The notes: a model not told the origin generated them from the sequence alone. A DNA stretch of 64,000 nt from Amycolatopsis mongoliensis (GCF_030285665.1 NZ_CP127295.1:7130001-7194000), one strand, 5' to 3'. Counted from the first letter of the stretch, positions 51,710-60,662 are shown. A program made the numbers and translations.

Positions 51710-53224
51710 TCAGAACTCCAGCTGCTCGGCCTTCCGCGGCATGAGCAGCAAAGCCACCACTGAAACCGACGCCACCACCAACAATCCGACGAACACGTAG
51801 TGCGTCGCCTCCGCCAGCGCCCCTCGGACGAACTTCGCCACCGGGGAGTCCGAATGCCCGCCCAGCACCAACGAAGTCGCGTCCACCGAAGGCGGCAGCT
51901 TGCCCGCCACCTCCGCCGGCGGCGAAGCGAACCGCGAGGCCAGCGTCGCGTTGGCGATCGCGCCGAAGACCGCCGCGCCGACCGCGCTGCCCAGGGACCT
52001 GCTGAACAGGTTCGTCGCCGTCACCACGCCGCGGCGGTCCCAGCCGACCACCGACTGGACCGCCACCAGCGTCGGGCTCGACGTCAGGCCGAGGCCCAGG
52101 CCCAGGACGAACGCCGCCAGCGCCGCCGACCAGATCGACGACGACGCGTCGAGCAGGGCCACCAGGATTCCGCCGCCGACCACGAACACCGTGCCGATCA
52201 GGGCCGTGTCGCGGAAGCCGATGCGCAGGTAGATCTTGCCCGCCAGGGACGCCGAGATCGGCCAGCCGACCGTCAGCGCGGCCACCGCGAACCCGGCGAC
52301 CAGCGCGCCCGCGCCGAGCACGCCCTGGGCGTAGGTCGGCAGGTACGACGTCAGACCCATCAGCACCGCGCCGACCACGACGGCCAGCAGGTTGCCGCCC
52401 ACCAGGATCCGGCGGGTGAACACCCACAGCGGCAGCACCGGCTCGGCGGCGCGCTTCTCCACCAGCACGAACGCGACGAGCAGCGCCGCGCCCGCGACGA
52501 AGATCGCCACGCTCGGCACTGAGCCCCACGCCCACGCGACGCCGCCTTCGAGCAGGCCCAGGATCACCAGCGAGCAGCCGACCGTGAGCAGCGCCGCGCC
52601 CGTGTAGTCGACCTTGTGGCGCTTGCGCTCCACCCGCTCGGCGAAATTCCGGAACAGCATCAGCGCGGCGATCGCGCCCAGCGGCAGGTTGACGAAGAAG
52701 ATCCACCGCCAGTCGAGGTACTCCGCGAACACGCCGCCGAGCGTCGGGCCGACCACCGACGCGATGCCCCAGACGCTCGCGACGTAGCCCTGCACCCGGG
52801 CGCGTTCCTCCACCGTGTAGAGGTCGCCGATGATCGTCATCGACATCGGCTGGATCGCGCCGGCGCCGATGCCCTGCACCGCGCGCGCCGCGATCAGCAC
52901 CGGCATGCTCCACGCGGCGCCGCACAGCACCGAGCCGACGAGGAACGCCGCGATCCCGAAGAACATCACCGGCCGGCGGCCGAGCACGTCGGCGAACTTG
53001 CCGTAGAGGGGGACGGTGACCGCCTGGGTGAGCAGGTAGACCGAGAACAGCCACGGGAACTGCGAAAACCCGCCGAGGTCGCGCACCACCGACGGGACGG
53101 CGGTCGCGATGATCGTGCTGTCCAGGGCGACCAGGGCGGTGCTCAGCATGACCGCGATCAGCACCGGGCCGCGGTCCGACCGGAAACCGACCCCTTTCGC
53201 GCTGGTGGCGGGGGTGGTCGTCAT
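51710..53224 (-). CDS. MFS multidrug exporter, DHA2 (14-helix) family
   Basis: ATG 53224 is chosen, with GAGGAGC upstream; in-frame ATG 53251 and TTG 53263 lack a site. About 504 residues with 14 helices: motif D1 STALVALDSTIIATAVPSVV, motif A GKFADVLGRRPVMF, RAVQGIGAGAIQPMSMTIIG, and motif C SVVGPTLGGVFAEYLDWRW. It resembles actinomycete lincomycin/tetracenomycin-type exporters. Its stop lies four bases from that of the convergent LLM gene. No adjacent regulator. Confidence 0.9.
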   Translation of the reverse strand: MTTTPATSAKGVGFRSDRGPVLIAVMLSTALVALDSTIIATAVPSVVRDLGGFSQFPWLFSVYLLTQAVTVPLYGKFADVLGRRPVMFFGIAAFLVGSVLCGAAWSMPVLIAARAVQGIGAGAIQPMSMTIIGDLYTVEERARVQGYVASVWGIASVVGPTLGGVFAEYLDWRWIFFVNLPLGAIAALMLFRNFAERVERKRHKVDYTGAALLTVGCSLVILGLLEGGVAWAWGSVPSVAIFVAGAALLVAFVLVEKRAAEPVLPLWVFTRRILVGGNLLAVVVGAVLMGLTSYLPTYAQGVLGAGALVAGFAVAALTVGWPISASLAGKIYLRIGFRDTALIGTVFVVGGGILVALLDASSSIWSAALAAFVLGLGLGLTSSPTLVAVQSVVGWDRRGVVTATNLFSRSLGSAVGAAVFGAIANATLASRFASPPAEVAGKLPPSVDATSLVLGGHSDSPVAKFVRGALAEATHYVFVGLLVVASVSVVALLLMPRKAEQLEF

Positions 53225-53349
53225 CGGCGGGCTGCTCCTCGGGGCGGTCATGACCGGAGTCAACTACTTTGCAATCCTAAGCATTCCATCCGGGGGCGCC
53301 GCACCCCAGTGAATTTCCGTCACAGCGCTCTTCGCGGAAGATGGGTCGG

Positions 53350-54510
53350 ATGAGCGACTGGATCCGGCCGATCGGGCAGGGGTGGGTGGTCCGCGACGCG
53401 GTGCCCGGCCCCGACGTCGACGAGTTCGCCGAACCCGACCGCGTCGTCGCGGCGCTGGCCGCGCCCGGGGCCGCGGACAGCCTGCTGGCCGTGCAGCACC
53501 CGGCCCGCACGCCCGCGGCGCTCGCCCGCGGGCTCGACCTGGCCGCCGCGGTCCCGGTCGCGCGGGCGGTGCTCGAACGGCTCCGCAAGCGGTTCTACCG
53601 GCCGGTGCGGGAGATCGTCGCGCCCTACCGCATCGAAGGGCCGGACGGGGTGGCGCTCGGCCTGCTGTGCCTGGTCGACCCGGCCGCGGTGACCGACGAC
53701 GGCGCCGCGCGCGTCCGGCACACCGAGGACGTCTACGCCGACGTCGTGGCCGAGCGCGCGACGGTGCTGGCCGGGCTGGGCTGCGCGACCAGTGCGGCGA
53801 TGCTCGTCCCGGCCTCCGGCGGCGACCTGCTGACCGAGCAGGTCGAACGGGCCTGCGCCGGTCTCGGCCTGCCCGATCTGTCCACTTCGGACGCGGGCGG
53901 GCGGCGCCACGAGCTGTGGGTGGTGCCGGCCGGCCCGCTGCAGAACCGGCTGCTGGCCGCGGTCGCCGCCGCCGAGCTGCTGGTCGCCGACGGCAACCAC
54001 CGGGTGGCCGCGGCCTCGGCGGCCGGGCACGGTGCCCTGCTGGCCCTGGTCACGGCCGGCCCGCAGCTGCGGATCGGCGCGATCAACCGGGTGCTGACGG
54101 GCACCGGGCTCGGCCCGGAGGACCTGGTGTCGCGCTGGTGCGCGGCCGGCCTGGACGTCCGGTACGACGAGCACGCGGTGCCGGTCACCGGGGAAGCGGT
54201 GGTGCGCGCGGGCTCGGCGGTGCTGCGGATCCCGCTCCCGGAGCTGCCGGGGCCGGGCCCGGTGATCGACCACGAGATCGTCGAGCGGGTCCTGTTCGCC
54301 GAGGCGCTCGGCGTGGATCCGGACGGGCCGTGCGTGCTGCCGTTGCCCGCCGGCCGCCCGGTACCGGCCGACGCGGACGCGGTGGTGCTGCTCGCGCCGG
54401 TGCGGTACACGGACGTGCTCGCGGTGCACGCGGCCGGTCGCCGGATGCCGCGCAAGGCGACCTACTTCACGCCGAAGCCGCGCAGCGGGCTGGTGCTGGC
54501 GGAGCTTTAG
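53350..54510 (+). CDS. DUF1015 family protein (SerK-like)
   Basis: ATG 53350 fits the GGAAG nine bases upstream; the in-frame ATG at 53341 directly abuts that site. The 386-residue protein has YRPVREIVAPYRIEG near 77, LLVADGNHRVAAASAAGHGA near 213, and the C-terminal MPRKATYFTPKPRSGLVLAE. DUF1015 includes a characterised archaeal free-serine kinase that uses ADP or ATP; many bacterial members are adjacent to serine pathway genes, which are not present here. Its stop interlocks with that of the convergent gene (TTAG). Confidence 0.85.
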   Translation: MSDWIRPIGQGWVVRDAVPGPDVDEFAEPDRVVAALAAPGAADSLLAVQHPARTPAALARGLDLAAAVPVARAVLERLRKRFYRPVREIVAPYRIEGPDGVALGLLCLVDPAAVTDDGAARVRHTEDVYADVVAERATVLAGLGCATSAAMLVPASGGDLLTEQVERACAGLGLPDLSTSDAGGRRHELWVVPAGPLQNRLLAAVAAAELLVADGNHRVAAASAAGHGALLALVTAGPQLRIGAINRVLTGTGLGPEDLVSRWCAAGLDVRYDEHAVPVTGEAVVRAGSAVLRIPLPELPGPGPVIDHEIVERVLFAEALGVDPDGPCVLPLPAGRPVPADADAVVLLAPVRYTDVLAVHAAGRRMPRKATYFTPKPRSGLVLAEL

Positions 54511-55430
54511 CGAGCGTCCCACCAGTTCACGACCTGGGTCGCGAAGAACGTCAGCCACTTCGACGGTTCGCCGGGCGGGGCGTCGACCTCGAACCAGACC
54601 CGGCCGGTGTGCCGCTCGGTCTGCAGCCACGTGCCGTCCGGCTGCCGCGCCGAGCGGATCAGCTCGATCGCCTCCGCCAGGCGCGGGTCGGGGCGGTCCG
54701 CGTCGCGGAAGTACGAAGCCGCGTTGAGCACGTCGTAGTGCCAGCGGATCGGGTACGAGAACTCGCCGACCCACGGGGCGATCGGCTCGCCCGTCGAAAG
54801 CCGCCGGAACAGCCTGCGTTCCAGCAGGTACTCCTCGCCGGCGAGGCGAGCCGCCCGGGAAGCCGGGGTGCCGCCCGTCGCGGTCTCGAACGCGAGCAGG
54901 CCCTTCAGCGCGTTGAGTGTCGAGTGGACGGACGAGCGCGCCGCCCCCTCGACCCAATCGCAGTTCCAGCCGCCGTCCGGCAGCCGGTGCGTCACGAACC
55001 AGTCGGCGATCCCCGCGACGTCCGCGCCGAGCCAGAGCCCGTTCATCAGGGTCCACGCGTTGATGCAGCAGTCGACCTCGCCGCCCCAGTACGGGAGGTC
55101 GTCGTACTCCCAGCGGCTGTTCTCGGCCAGCAACGCGGCGGTATCCCGCAGCGCCGAAGCGGGCAGGCCCCACTCGCGCAACGAGTTCAACGTCCACGTC
55201 GTTGCGGTCCAGGGCTGGGCCTCGCCGCCCTGGAAGCCCTCCGGGAAGAACGCGCCGCCCGCCCACTGGCCGTCGGGATCCTGCCGGGCGAGCAGCCGCG
55301 CGCCGAACCCTTCGGTGGCGACCCGCGCCCGCGTCGCCTCCCAGACCCCGGGCGGCTCGCCCGCCAGGTCGCGCTCCACCTGCCAGCGCAGCGCCGGGTC
55401 GGAGTCGCGCAGCCAGGCGAGCACGTCCAT
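54507..55430 (-). CDS. Squalene-cyclase/prenyltransferase-like repeat protein (307 aa)
   Basis: An alpha/alpha-toroid protein. Three QW-like motifs are visible: RQDPDGQWAGG near 49, RLPDGGWNCDW near 150 and RQPDGTWLQTERHTGRVWFE near 272. At 307 residues it is half the size of squalene-hopene cyclases and lacks the DxDD catalytic motif, so cyclase activity is unlikely. Cytoplasmic, with no membrane helix. Its ATG at 55428-55430 shares one base with the DinB stop, so the two are coupled. Confidence 0.78.
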   Translation of the reverse strand: MDVLAWLRDSDPALRWQVERDLAGEPPGVWEATRARVATEGFGARLLARQDPDGQWAGGAFFPEGFQGGEAQPWTATTWTLNSLREWGLPASALRDTAALLAENSRWEYDDLPYWGGEVDCCINAWTLMNGLWLGADVAGIADWFVTHRLPDGGWNCDWVEGAARSSVHSTLNALKGLLAFETATGGTPASRAARLAGEEYLLERRLFRRLSTGEPIAPWVGEFSYPIRWHYDVLNAASYFRDADRPDPRLAEAIELIRSARQPDGTWLQTERHTGRVWFEVDAPPGEPSKWLTFFATQVVNWWDAR

Positions 55431-55936
55431 CAGGCCCCCGTGACGCCGTCGATGGCCTCGCGCAGGAAGTCCGCGTGGCCGTTGTGACGTGCGTACTCGT
55501 GGATCATGTGCAGCATCACCAGCCGCAGCGAGACGTCCTCGCCCCAGCGCGCCTGGTGGCCGGTGACGTCCAGGGACTCGGCCGCCTCTTCGATCTTGCG
55601 CGAGTGCTCCACCTCGGTCTGCCACGCCTCGAACGCTTCCGCGCGGGTCGACGAGCTCGCGTCGTACGCGGCCTGGAAGTCGCCTTCGGGCGACCACCGC
55701 AGCGGGATGTCCTCGGCGTTGATCACCCGCCGGAACCACGTGCGCTCCACCTCGGCCATGTGCCGGACGAGGCCGAGCAGCGACAGCGTCGACGGCGGGC
55801 TCGACGCCCGGCGCAGGTCCTCGTCGGACAGTCCGTCGCACTTCATGGCGAGGGTGGCGCGGTGGAAGTCGAGGAACGTGCGCAGCATTTCGCGCTCGCC
55901 CCCGACCAGCGGCGGTTCGGGGCGTTCGGTGGTCAC
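55430..55936 (-). CDS. DinB/DUF664 family protein
   Basis: A 168-residue four-helix bundle of the DinB/YfiT superfamily. Candidate metal ligands are the His in LVRHMAEVERTW near 58 and the His-x3-His of MLHMIHEYARHNGH near 143. Starts at GTG 55936 without a strong ribosome-binding site. The superfamily includes mycothiol- or bacillithiol-dependent transferases. It is coupled to the squalene-cyclase-like gene. Confidence 0.85.
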   Translation of the reverse strand: MTTERPEPPLVGGEREMLRTFLDFHRATLAMKCDGLSDEDLRRASSPPSTLSLLGLVRHMAEVERTWFRRVINAEDIPLRWSPEGDFQAAYDASSSTRAEAFEAWQTEVEHSRKIEEAAESLDVTGHQARWGEDVSLRLVMLHMIHEYARHNGHADFLREAIDGVTGA

Positions 55937-56008
55937 GAGACAGTGTGTATCACGCCCGACTCCGTCTTTCGCCAAGGAAGTGTCGTACCGGTGTTTTAAG
56001 CTCGCGCG

Positions 56009-57088
56009 GTGGACTTGCCCGTGATGCCGCCCGTGCGGCCGATGCTCGCGAAAGCCGTGCACGAGGTGCCCCGTGGCCCGGGGCTCCTTTACGAGCCCAA
56101 GTGGGACGGCTTCCGCTGCATCGTGTTCCGCGACGGCGACGAGATCGAGCTCGGCTCCCGCAACGACCGCCCGCTGACCCGCTACTTCCCGGAGCTGGTG
56201 GAGCTGCTGGCCGCCGCGCTGCCGCCCCGCTGCGTCGTGGACGGCGAGATCGTGCTGGTCACGCCCCAGGGGCTCGACTTCGAGGTGCTGCAGCTGCGGC
56301 TGCACCCGGCGGCCTCGCGCGTGCGCAAGCTCGCCGAGGAGACGCCGGCCAGCTACATCGCCTTCGACCTGCTCGCCCTCGGCGACACCGACCTCACCGA
56401 AGAGCCGTTCCGCGAGCGGCGCAGGCAGCTCGAAAGCGTTCTCACCACCGAAGCCGAAGGCCTGCAGCGCGTCCACCTGACCCCGCTGAGCGAGGACCCC
56501 GACCAGGCCGAAGACTGGTTCACCCGGTTCGAGGGCGCGGGTTTCGACGGCGTCATGGCCAAGCCCGCCGACCTGCCGTACGAGCAGGACAAGCGCGTCA
56601 TGCTGAAGGTCAAGCACGAGCGCACGGCCGACTGCGTCGTCACCGGGTTCCGCTGGCACAAGGACGGCGTGGGCGTCGGCTCGCTGCTGCTCGGACTGTT
56701 CGACGACGAAGGCGTGCTGCACCACGTCGGCGTCGCCAGCAGCTTCACCAAGGCACGGCGGGCCGAGCTGGTCGAGGAGCTGGCGCCGCTGCGCGAGAAC
56801 GCGCTCGAGAACCACCCGTGGCGGTCCTGGGCCGAGTACGAGCCGGAGCCGGGCCGCCGGCCGGGCGCGAACAGCCGGTGGGCGCCGCAGAAGGAGCTGA
56901 CCTGGGAGCCCGTGCGGCCCGAGTGGGTGGCGGAGGTCCGCTACGAGCACCTGCAGGGCGGCCGGTTCCGCCACGGCGGGCGGCTGGTCCGCTTCCGGCC
57001 GGACCGCACACCGCAGTCGTGCACGTACGCCCAGCTCGACGAGGCGCCGCCGGCCGAGCTCGCGAAGCTGTTCGGGGAGGCGAGATGA
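56009..57088 (+). CDS. ligC: ATP-dependent DNA ligase, LigC type
   Basis: A 359-residue ligase. The adenylation Lys is in motif I LYEPKWDGFRC near 29; motif III is IAFDLLALG near 118; motif IV DGVMAKP near 187; motif V RVMLKVKHERTADCVV near 202. An OB-fold domain follows. The N-terminus DLPVMPPVRPMLAK is the LigC pattern of mycobacteria. It starts at GTG 56009. The PrimPol gene follows in an ATGA overlap. LigC acts in base-excision or back-up end-joining repair. Confidence 0.93.
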   Translation: MDLPVMPPVRPMLAKAVHEVPRGPGLLYEPKWDGFRCIVFRDGDEIELGSRNDRPLTRYFPELVELLAAALPPRCVVDGEIVLVTPQGLDFEVLQLRLHPAASRVRKLAEETPASYIAFDLLALGDTDLTEEPFRERRRQLESVLTTEAEGLQRVHLTPLSEDPDQAEDWFTRFEGAGFDGVMAKPADLPYEQDKRVMLKVKHERTADCVVTGFRWHKDGVGVGSLLLGLFDDEGVLHHVGVASSFTKARRAELVEELAPLRENALENHPWRSWAEYEPEPGRRPGANSRWAPQKELTWEPVRPEWVAEVRYEHLQGGRFRHGGRLVRFRPDRTPQSCTYAQLDEAPPAELAKLFGEAR

Positions 57089-58089
57089 GCGAGGCGATGC
57101 TGCTCGACGTCGACGGCGTCGAGGTCAAGATCAGCAGCCCGGGCAAGGTGTACTTCCCCGAGCACGGCGAGACGAAGCTCGACCTCGTCGAGTACTACCG
57201 GGCGATCTCCGGGCCGCTGCTGGCCCGGCTCGGCGGGCGCCCGCTGCTGCTGGAGCGCTACCCGGACGGCGCCGGCGGCAAGAACTGGTTCCAGAAGCGC
57301 GTGCCGAAGGGCGCGCCCCCGTGGCTGAGCACCACGGTCGTCTCGACGCCGAACGGCACGACGAGCGACGCGCTGGTCGCGAAGGACCTGGCCCACATCC
57401 TGTGGGCGGTCAACCTGGGCTGCCTCGGCTTCCACGTCTGGCCGTACCTGGCCGACACGCCGGAGGTGACCGACGAGCTGCGCGTCGACCTCGACCCCTC
57501 GCCGGGGATCGGGTTCGACGAGCTGCGCGAGGCCGCGCTGCTGACCAGGGAGTTCCTGGCCGAGCACGGCATCGAGGGCCACCTGAAGACGTCCGGTTCG
57601 CGAGGGCTGCACCTGTACGTGATGCTCGAGCCGCGCTGGGACGGCTTCCAGGTGCGGGCCGCGGCGGTCGCGCTGGCGCGGGCCCTGGAGCGGCGGCACC
57701 CGGAGAAGATCACCGCGCAGTGGTGGAAGGAAGAACGCGGTTCGCGCGTGTTCGTCGACTTCAACCAGAACGCGCCGCACAAGACCGTGTTCGGCACGTG
57801 GTGCGTGCGGCCGCGGGTGGGCGGGCAGGTCTCCACACCGATCGGGTGGGACGAGCTGGACGGCGTCGAGCCTGACGCGTTCACGCTGAGCACGGTGCCG
57901 GCCCGGGTCGCCGAGCGCGGTGATCCGTGGGCCGGGGCGGGAGAGCGGCCGCAGTCGATCGAGCCGCTGCTGGAGATGTCGGAGGCGGATATGGCGAACG
58001 GGCTGATGGACGCGCCGTGGCCGCCGGTGTACCCGAAGATGCCGAACGAGCCGCCCCGGGTCGCGCCGAGCCGGGCGAAGAAGGCGTGA
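57085..58089 (+). CDS. Stand-alone LigD-type polymerase domain (PrimPol/PolD-like)
   Basis: A 334-residue archaeo-eukaryotic primase-type polymerase. The catalytic Asp-x-Asp is in RVDLDPSPGIGF near 135; the nucleotide-binding SGSRGLHLYVML is near 172; the third acidic residue is in RVFVDFNQNA near 229. SSPGKVYFPEHGETKLDLVEYY near 17 is the typical start. Mycobacterial relatives fill short gaps with ribonucleotides beside LigC. The ATGA overlap with ligC shows the two act together. No Ku gene is in the window. Confidence 0.93.
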   Translation: MSEAMLLDVDGVEVKISSPGKVYFPEHGETKLDLVEYYRAISGPLLARLGGRPLLLERYPDGAGGKNWFQKRVPKGAPPWLSTTVVSTPNGTTSDALVAKDLAHILWAVNLGCLGFHVWPYLADTPEVTDELRVDLDPSPGIGFDELREAALLTREFLAEHGIEGHLKTSGSRGLHLYVMLEPRWDGFQVRAAAVALARALERRHPEKITAQWWKEERGSRVFVDFNQNAPHKTVFGTWCVRPRVGGQVSTPIGWDELDGVEPDAFTLSTVPARVAERGDPWAGAGERPQSIEPLLEMSEADMANGLMDAPWPPVYPKMPNEPPRVAPSRAKKA

Positions 58090-58090
58090 G

Positions 58091-58536
58091 GTGGCGACGG
58101 TCGCCGAATGCGCGGCGGACGACGGGTTCCTGCTGGCGCTGATGACGGCGATGACGGCCGAGCTGGTCGTGGTCTACGACCTGCCCCCGGACGCGCGCCC
58201 GCGGCCGCTGGACCCGGCGAGCCGGTACCTGCTGGCTCGCGACGGCCCCGGGCGATCGGCTGCTGCGCGGTGGAGCCGGTCGGGCCGGGCCTGTACGAGC
58301 TGAAGCGGATGTTCGTGGCCCCGGACGCGCGCGGCACGGGGGTGTCGACCGCGCTGGTGGCGGAGTCCGAGCGGCTGGCGCGCAGCGGGGGAGGGGTGCG
58401 CCTCAGGCTGGAGACCGGCGTGCGCCAGCCGGCGGCGATGCGGCTGTACGAGCGGGCGGGGTACCGGCGGGTGCCGAACTTCCCGCCGTACGAGGCCGAC
58501 CCGGAATCGGTGTGCTACGAGAAGGAGCTCGGTTAG
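58091..58536 (+). pseudogene. GNAT acetyltransferase gene with a -1 frameshift
   Basis: From GTG 58091 the first frame gives ECAADDGFLLALMTAMTAEL and continues to YLLARDGPG (about residue 52). It is then lost near GGCCCCGGGCG (58242-58252). The -1 frame continues with IGCCAVEPVGPGLYELKRMF and the acetyl-CoA-binding APDARGTGVSTALVAESERL to a stop at 58534-58536. The reconstructed 148-residue protein is a normal GNAT. The gene begins one base after the PrimPol stop. A missing base in the G/C run, real or a sequencing error, explains the break. Confidence 0.7.
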
Positions 58537-58579
58537 GCCGGGGATCGGCGGCCAGGCACGGAAAAGAAGAGAACCGGAG

Positions 58580-59731
58580 CTAGCTTCGCGCTGCCGGTGG
58601 CGCGAGCCTGGGGGCGAGCTGGCTCCAGGCGGCGAGGGCGACCAGCCCGGTCAGCCCGAACACGGCAGCCGAGCCGAGGCCGGCCGCCGCCGCACCGGCC
58701 AGGGGTGCCGCCGCGGTCTGCCCGGCGCCGAGGCCGGCGAACGACCACGTGACCCCGTGGGCCGGCCGCGAGGGGAACAGCCGTGCGGCCCAGAGGATGC
58801 ACAGCCCGGTCAGCGCCATGTAGGTGAGGCCGAACAGCGCGCTGGAGACCAGGGCGCCGGGCAACCCCGGACGAGGCAGGGCGAGCAGGGCGAGGCCGGC
58901 CGCCGCCAGCGTCCACGCCGTGAGGTTGGCAGTGCGCAGGCTCGTGCGCTCGGCCAGCCGTCCGGCCGCCCCGCCGAGCAGGCCCGCGACACCGATCGTG
59001 AACCAGCACGCCGTGACTGCCGGCGGGCTCAGGCCCGCTTCGGCGAGCCGCGAGCTGGAAAACGTCCAGTACGGCGCGCTCGTCACTCCGATGAGGACGG
59101 AGTTGACCACGAGCGGGACCGTCCCGCAGGCCGGGCCGGCGTCCGCCGGGTCCGACGCCGGTGCCCGGGGCAACGTCCGCCAGGCGATCAGGGTCACCGC
59201 CACGCCGAGGGCCGCGAACGCCCACCAGATCGTGGGCCAGCCGAACGCCAGCAGGGGGGTGAACGCCGAGGCCGCCAGTCCGAGCCCGGTTCCGGTGTTG
59301 GCCCAGGTCTGCGCCCGGTCCCGGACGCGCGGGGCGGCTGTCCGGCCGATCAGCTGGGCGACTCCCGGCGAGACGAGACCCGCGCCGGTGCCCGCGAGGA
59401 CGATCCCGGCCCCGAACGGCACGACGCCCGGTGCCGCCGCCATGAGCGCCAGACCCAGCGTGGCCGACGCGCCGGCCAGGACGACGGTGCCGTGCGCGGA
59501 CCGGCGGGACGTCCTCGGGGACACTAGCAGCCCGAGGCCGTACCCGGCGGTGGACAGGCCGCCGAGGACGCCGGCGCCGACCGTCGTGAGCCCGAACGTT
59601 TCGGTGAACCGGGGCACGAACAAGCCGTACGCATAGCGCGCGAAGCCGTAGCAGAGGGCGATCACGCTCGCCCCGGCCGCGGCCGTCGTCCACCACGCGG
59701 TCGTGGGCTTCCGTTCCGTTCCGAGTGCCAT
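58580..59731 (-). CDS. MFS transporter, YbfB/YjiJ-like
   Basis: ATG 59731 begins a 383-residue, 12-helix protein: ALCYGFARYAYGLFVPRFTE near 25, LGGLSTAGYGLGLLVSPRTS near 56, and TWANTGTGLGLAASAFTPLL near 145. The RYAYGL start is characteristic of the YbfB/YjiJ group, likely exporters of small molecules. It is divergent from a TetR gene, with a 20-bp palindrome 12 bases upstream of its start. Confidence 0.87.
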   Translation of the reverse strand: MALGTERKPTTAWWTTAAAGASVIALCYGFARYAYGLFVPRFTETFGLTTVGAGVLGGLSTAGYGLGLLVSPRTSRRSAHGTVVLAGASATLGLALMAAAPGVVPFGAGIVLAGTGAGLVSPGVAQLIGRTAAPRVRDRAQTWANTGTGLGLAASAFTPLLAFGWPTIWWAFAALGVAVTLIAWRTLPRAPASDPADAGPACGTVPLVVNSVLIGVTSAPYWTFSSSRLAEAGLSPPAVTACWFTIGVAGLLGGAAGRLAERTSLRTANLTAWTLAAAGLALLALPRPGLPGALVSSALFGLTYMALTGLCILWAARLFPSRPAHGVTWSFAGLGAGQTAAAPLAGAAAAGLGSAAVFGLTGLVALAAWSQLAPRLAPPAARS

Positions 59732-59742
59732 ACGCTCCACCG

Positions 59743-59762
59743 AACAGACAGGTCTGTCTGTT
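59743..59762. promoter_or_regulatory. 20-bp palindromic TetR operator
   Basis: AACAGACAG-GT-CTGTCTGTT is a perfect inverted repeat in the 92-base gap between the divergent MFS (59731) and TetR (59824) genes. It closely resembles AcrR/NemR-type sites built on AGACNGNCTGTCT-like symmetry. Confidence 0.75.
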
Positions 59763-59823
59763 GTCAAGCGATGGTAAGGTCTCCGCAGGAGAGAAGCCAT
59801 ACCGATAGGTCCGGAGGAACATC

Positions 59824-60384
59824 GTGGGCCGTACTCGCCCCGGTGACGCGCGAGCCAAGGTGCTCAAAGCCGCGTCGACGCTCTTCTACCGCGACGGCAT
59901 CCACGCCGTGGGCGTCGACACGGTGGTGGCCGAGGCGGGCGTGACGAAAGCCGCCCTCTACGGCAACTTCGGGTCCAAGACCCGGCTCGTCGTCGCGTAC
60001 CTGCGGGAGCGCGACCGGCTGTGGCAGGAGGAGATCGACCGGATCACGGCCGGGCACGCCGACCCGCGGGAACGGGTGCTGGCGGTGTTCGACGCCTACG
60101 AAGCCTGGCTGGCCCGCGACGACTACCGCGGCTGCGCCTTCCTCAACGCGGCCTCGGAGTTCCCCGACGCCGACGGCCCGGTTCGCGAGGTCGTCCGCCA
60201 CCACAAGACCGCACTGCACAGTTACCTGCGGGCCCAGTTCGAACGCGGCGGACGTGACCACGCGGAGACCCTCGCGGACGAAGTGATGCTGCTGCTCGAG
60301 GGCGCCGCGGTCACGGCGGTGGTCGCCCGGAACGGGCGGTCGTTCCGCACGGCGAAGCGGCTCGCGGAGAGCTTGACCGCCTAG
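59824..60384 (+). CDS. TetR family regulator of the divergent MFS gene
   Basis: GTG 59824 follows GGAGG. A 186-residue protein with HTH at about 28-58 (VGVDTVVAEAGVTKAALYGNF) and a C-terminal domain with YRGCAFLNAASEFPD near 100, the NemR/AcrR-like TetR_C pattern in which the Cys can sense electrophiles. It likely represses the MFS gene through the palindrome at 59743. Its stop interlocks with that of the next, convergent gene (CTAG). Confidence 0.9.
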   Translation: MGRTRPGDARAKVLKAASTLFYRDGIHAVGVDTVVAEAGVTKAALYGNFGSKTRLVVAYLRERDRLWQEEIDRITAGHADPRERVLAVFDAYEAWLARDDYRGCAFLNAASEFPDADGPVREVVRHHKTALHSYLRAQFERGGRDHAETLADEVMLLLEGAAVTAVVARNGRSFRTAKRLAESLTA

Positions 60385-60662
60385 AGTCCCAGGTCCAGCG
60401 AGAGCTGGCCGAGATCGTCGCCGGCCGGCGTCATCCTGACTCCCGCCGGGGGCGCGGGCAGCGTCGCCACGCACGCCGGGCAGGGCGCCACCTCCGACGT
60501 CGTCAGGTCCACCGGCTTCCAGCTGCGGGACTCGCGCTCGCCGCAGGCCGAACGGCGGTAGCGGAGGTCGCCGGAGCGGGTCATCAGATGCGCCGACGGC
60601 GTTTCTTCGGGCAGCACGCCGACCAGGTACCAGCGTGGTGCGCTCACCGCGGTGGTCGTCAT
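60381..60662 (-). CDS. Small zinc-ribbon-like protein (93 aa)
   Basis: Begins WYLVGVLPEETPSAHLMTRS (after a nine-residue lead). It contains RSACGERESRSWKPVDLTTS and then CPAC, so three cysteines that could bind one zinc with a further ligand. The tail is acidic and ends DLGQLSLDLGL. I do not recognise the family. It lies between a TetR gene and the CobW GTPase, on the CobW strand but 71 bases downstream. Confidence 0.6.
   Translation of the reverse strand: MTTTAVSAPRWYLVGVLPEETPSAHLMTRSGDLRYRRSACGERESRSWKPVDLTTSEVAPCPACVATLPAPPAGVRMTPAGDDLGQLSLDLGL

Noticed and set aside
53341..53349. Alternative start of the DUF1015 gene at ATG 53341
   Set aside because: It abuts the GGAAG ribosome-binding site with no spacer; ATG 53350 has a nine-base spacer.
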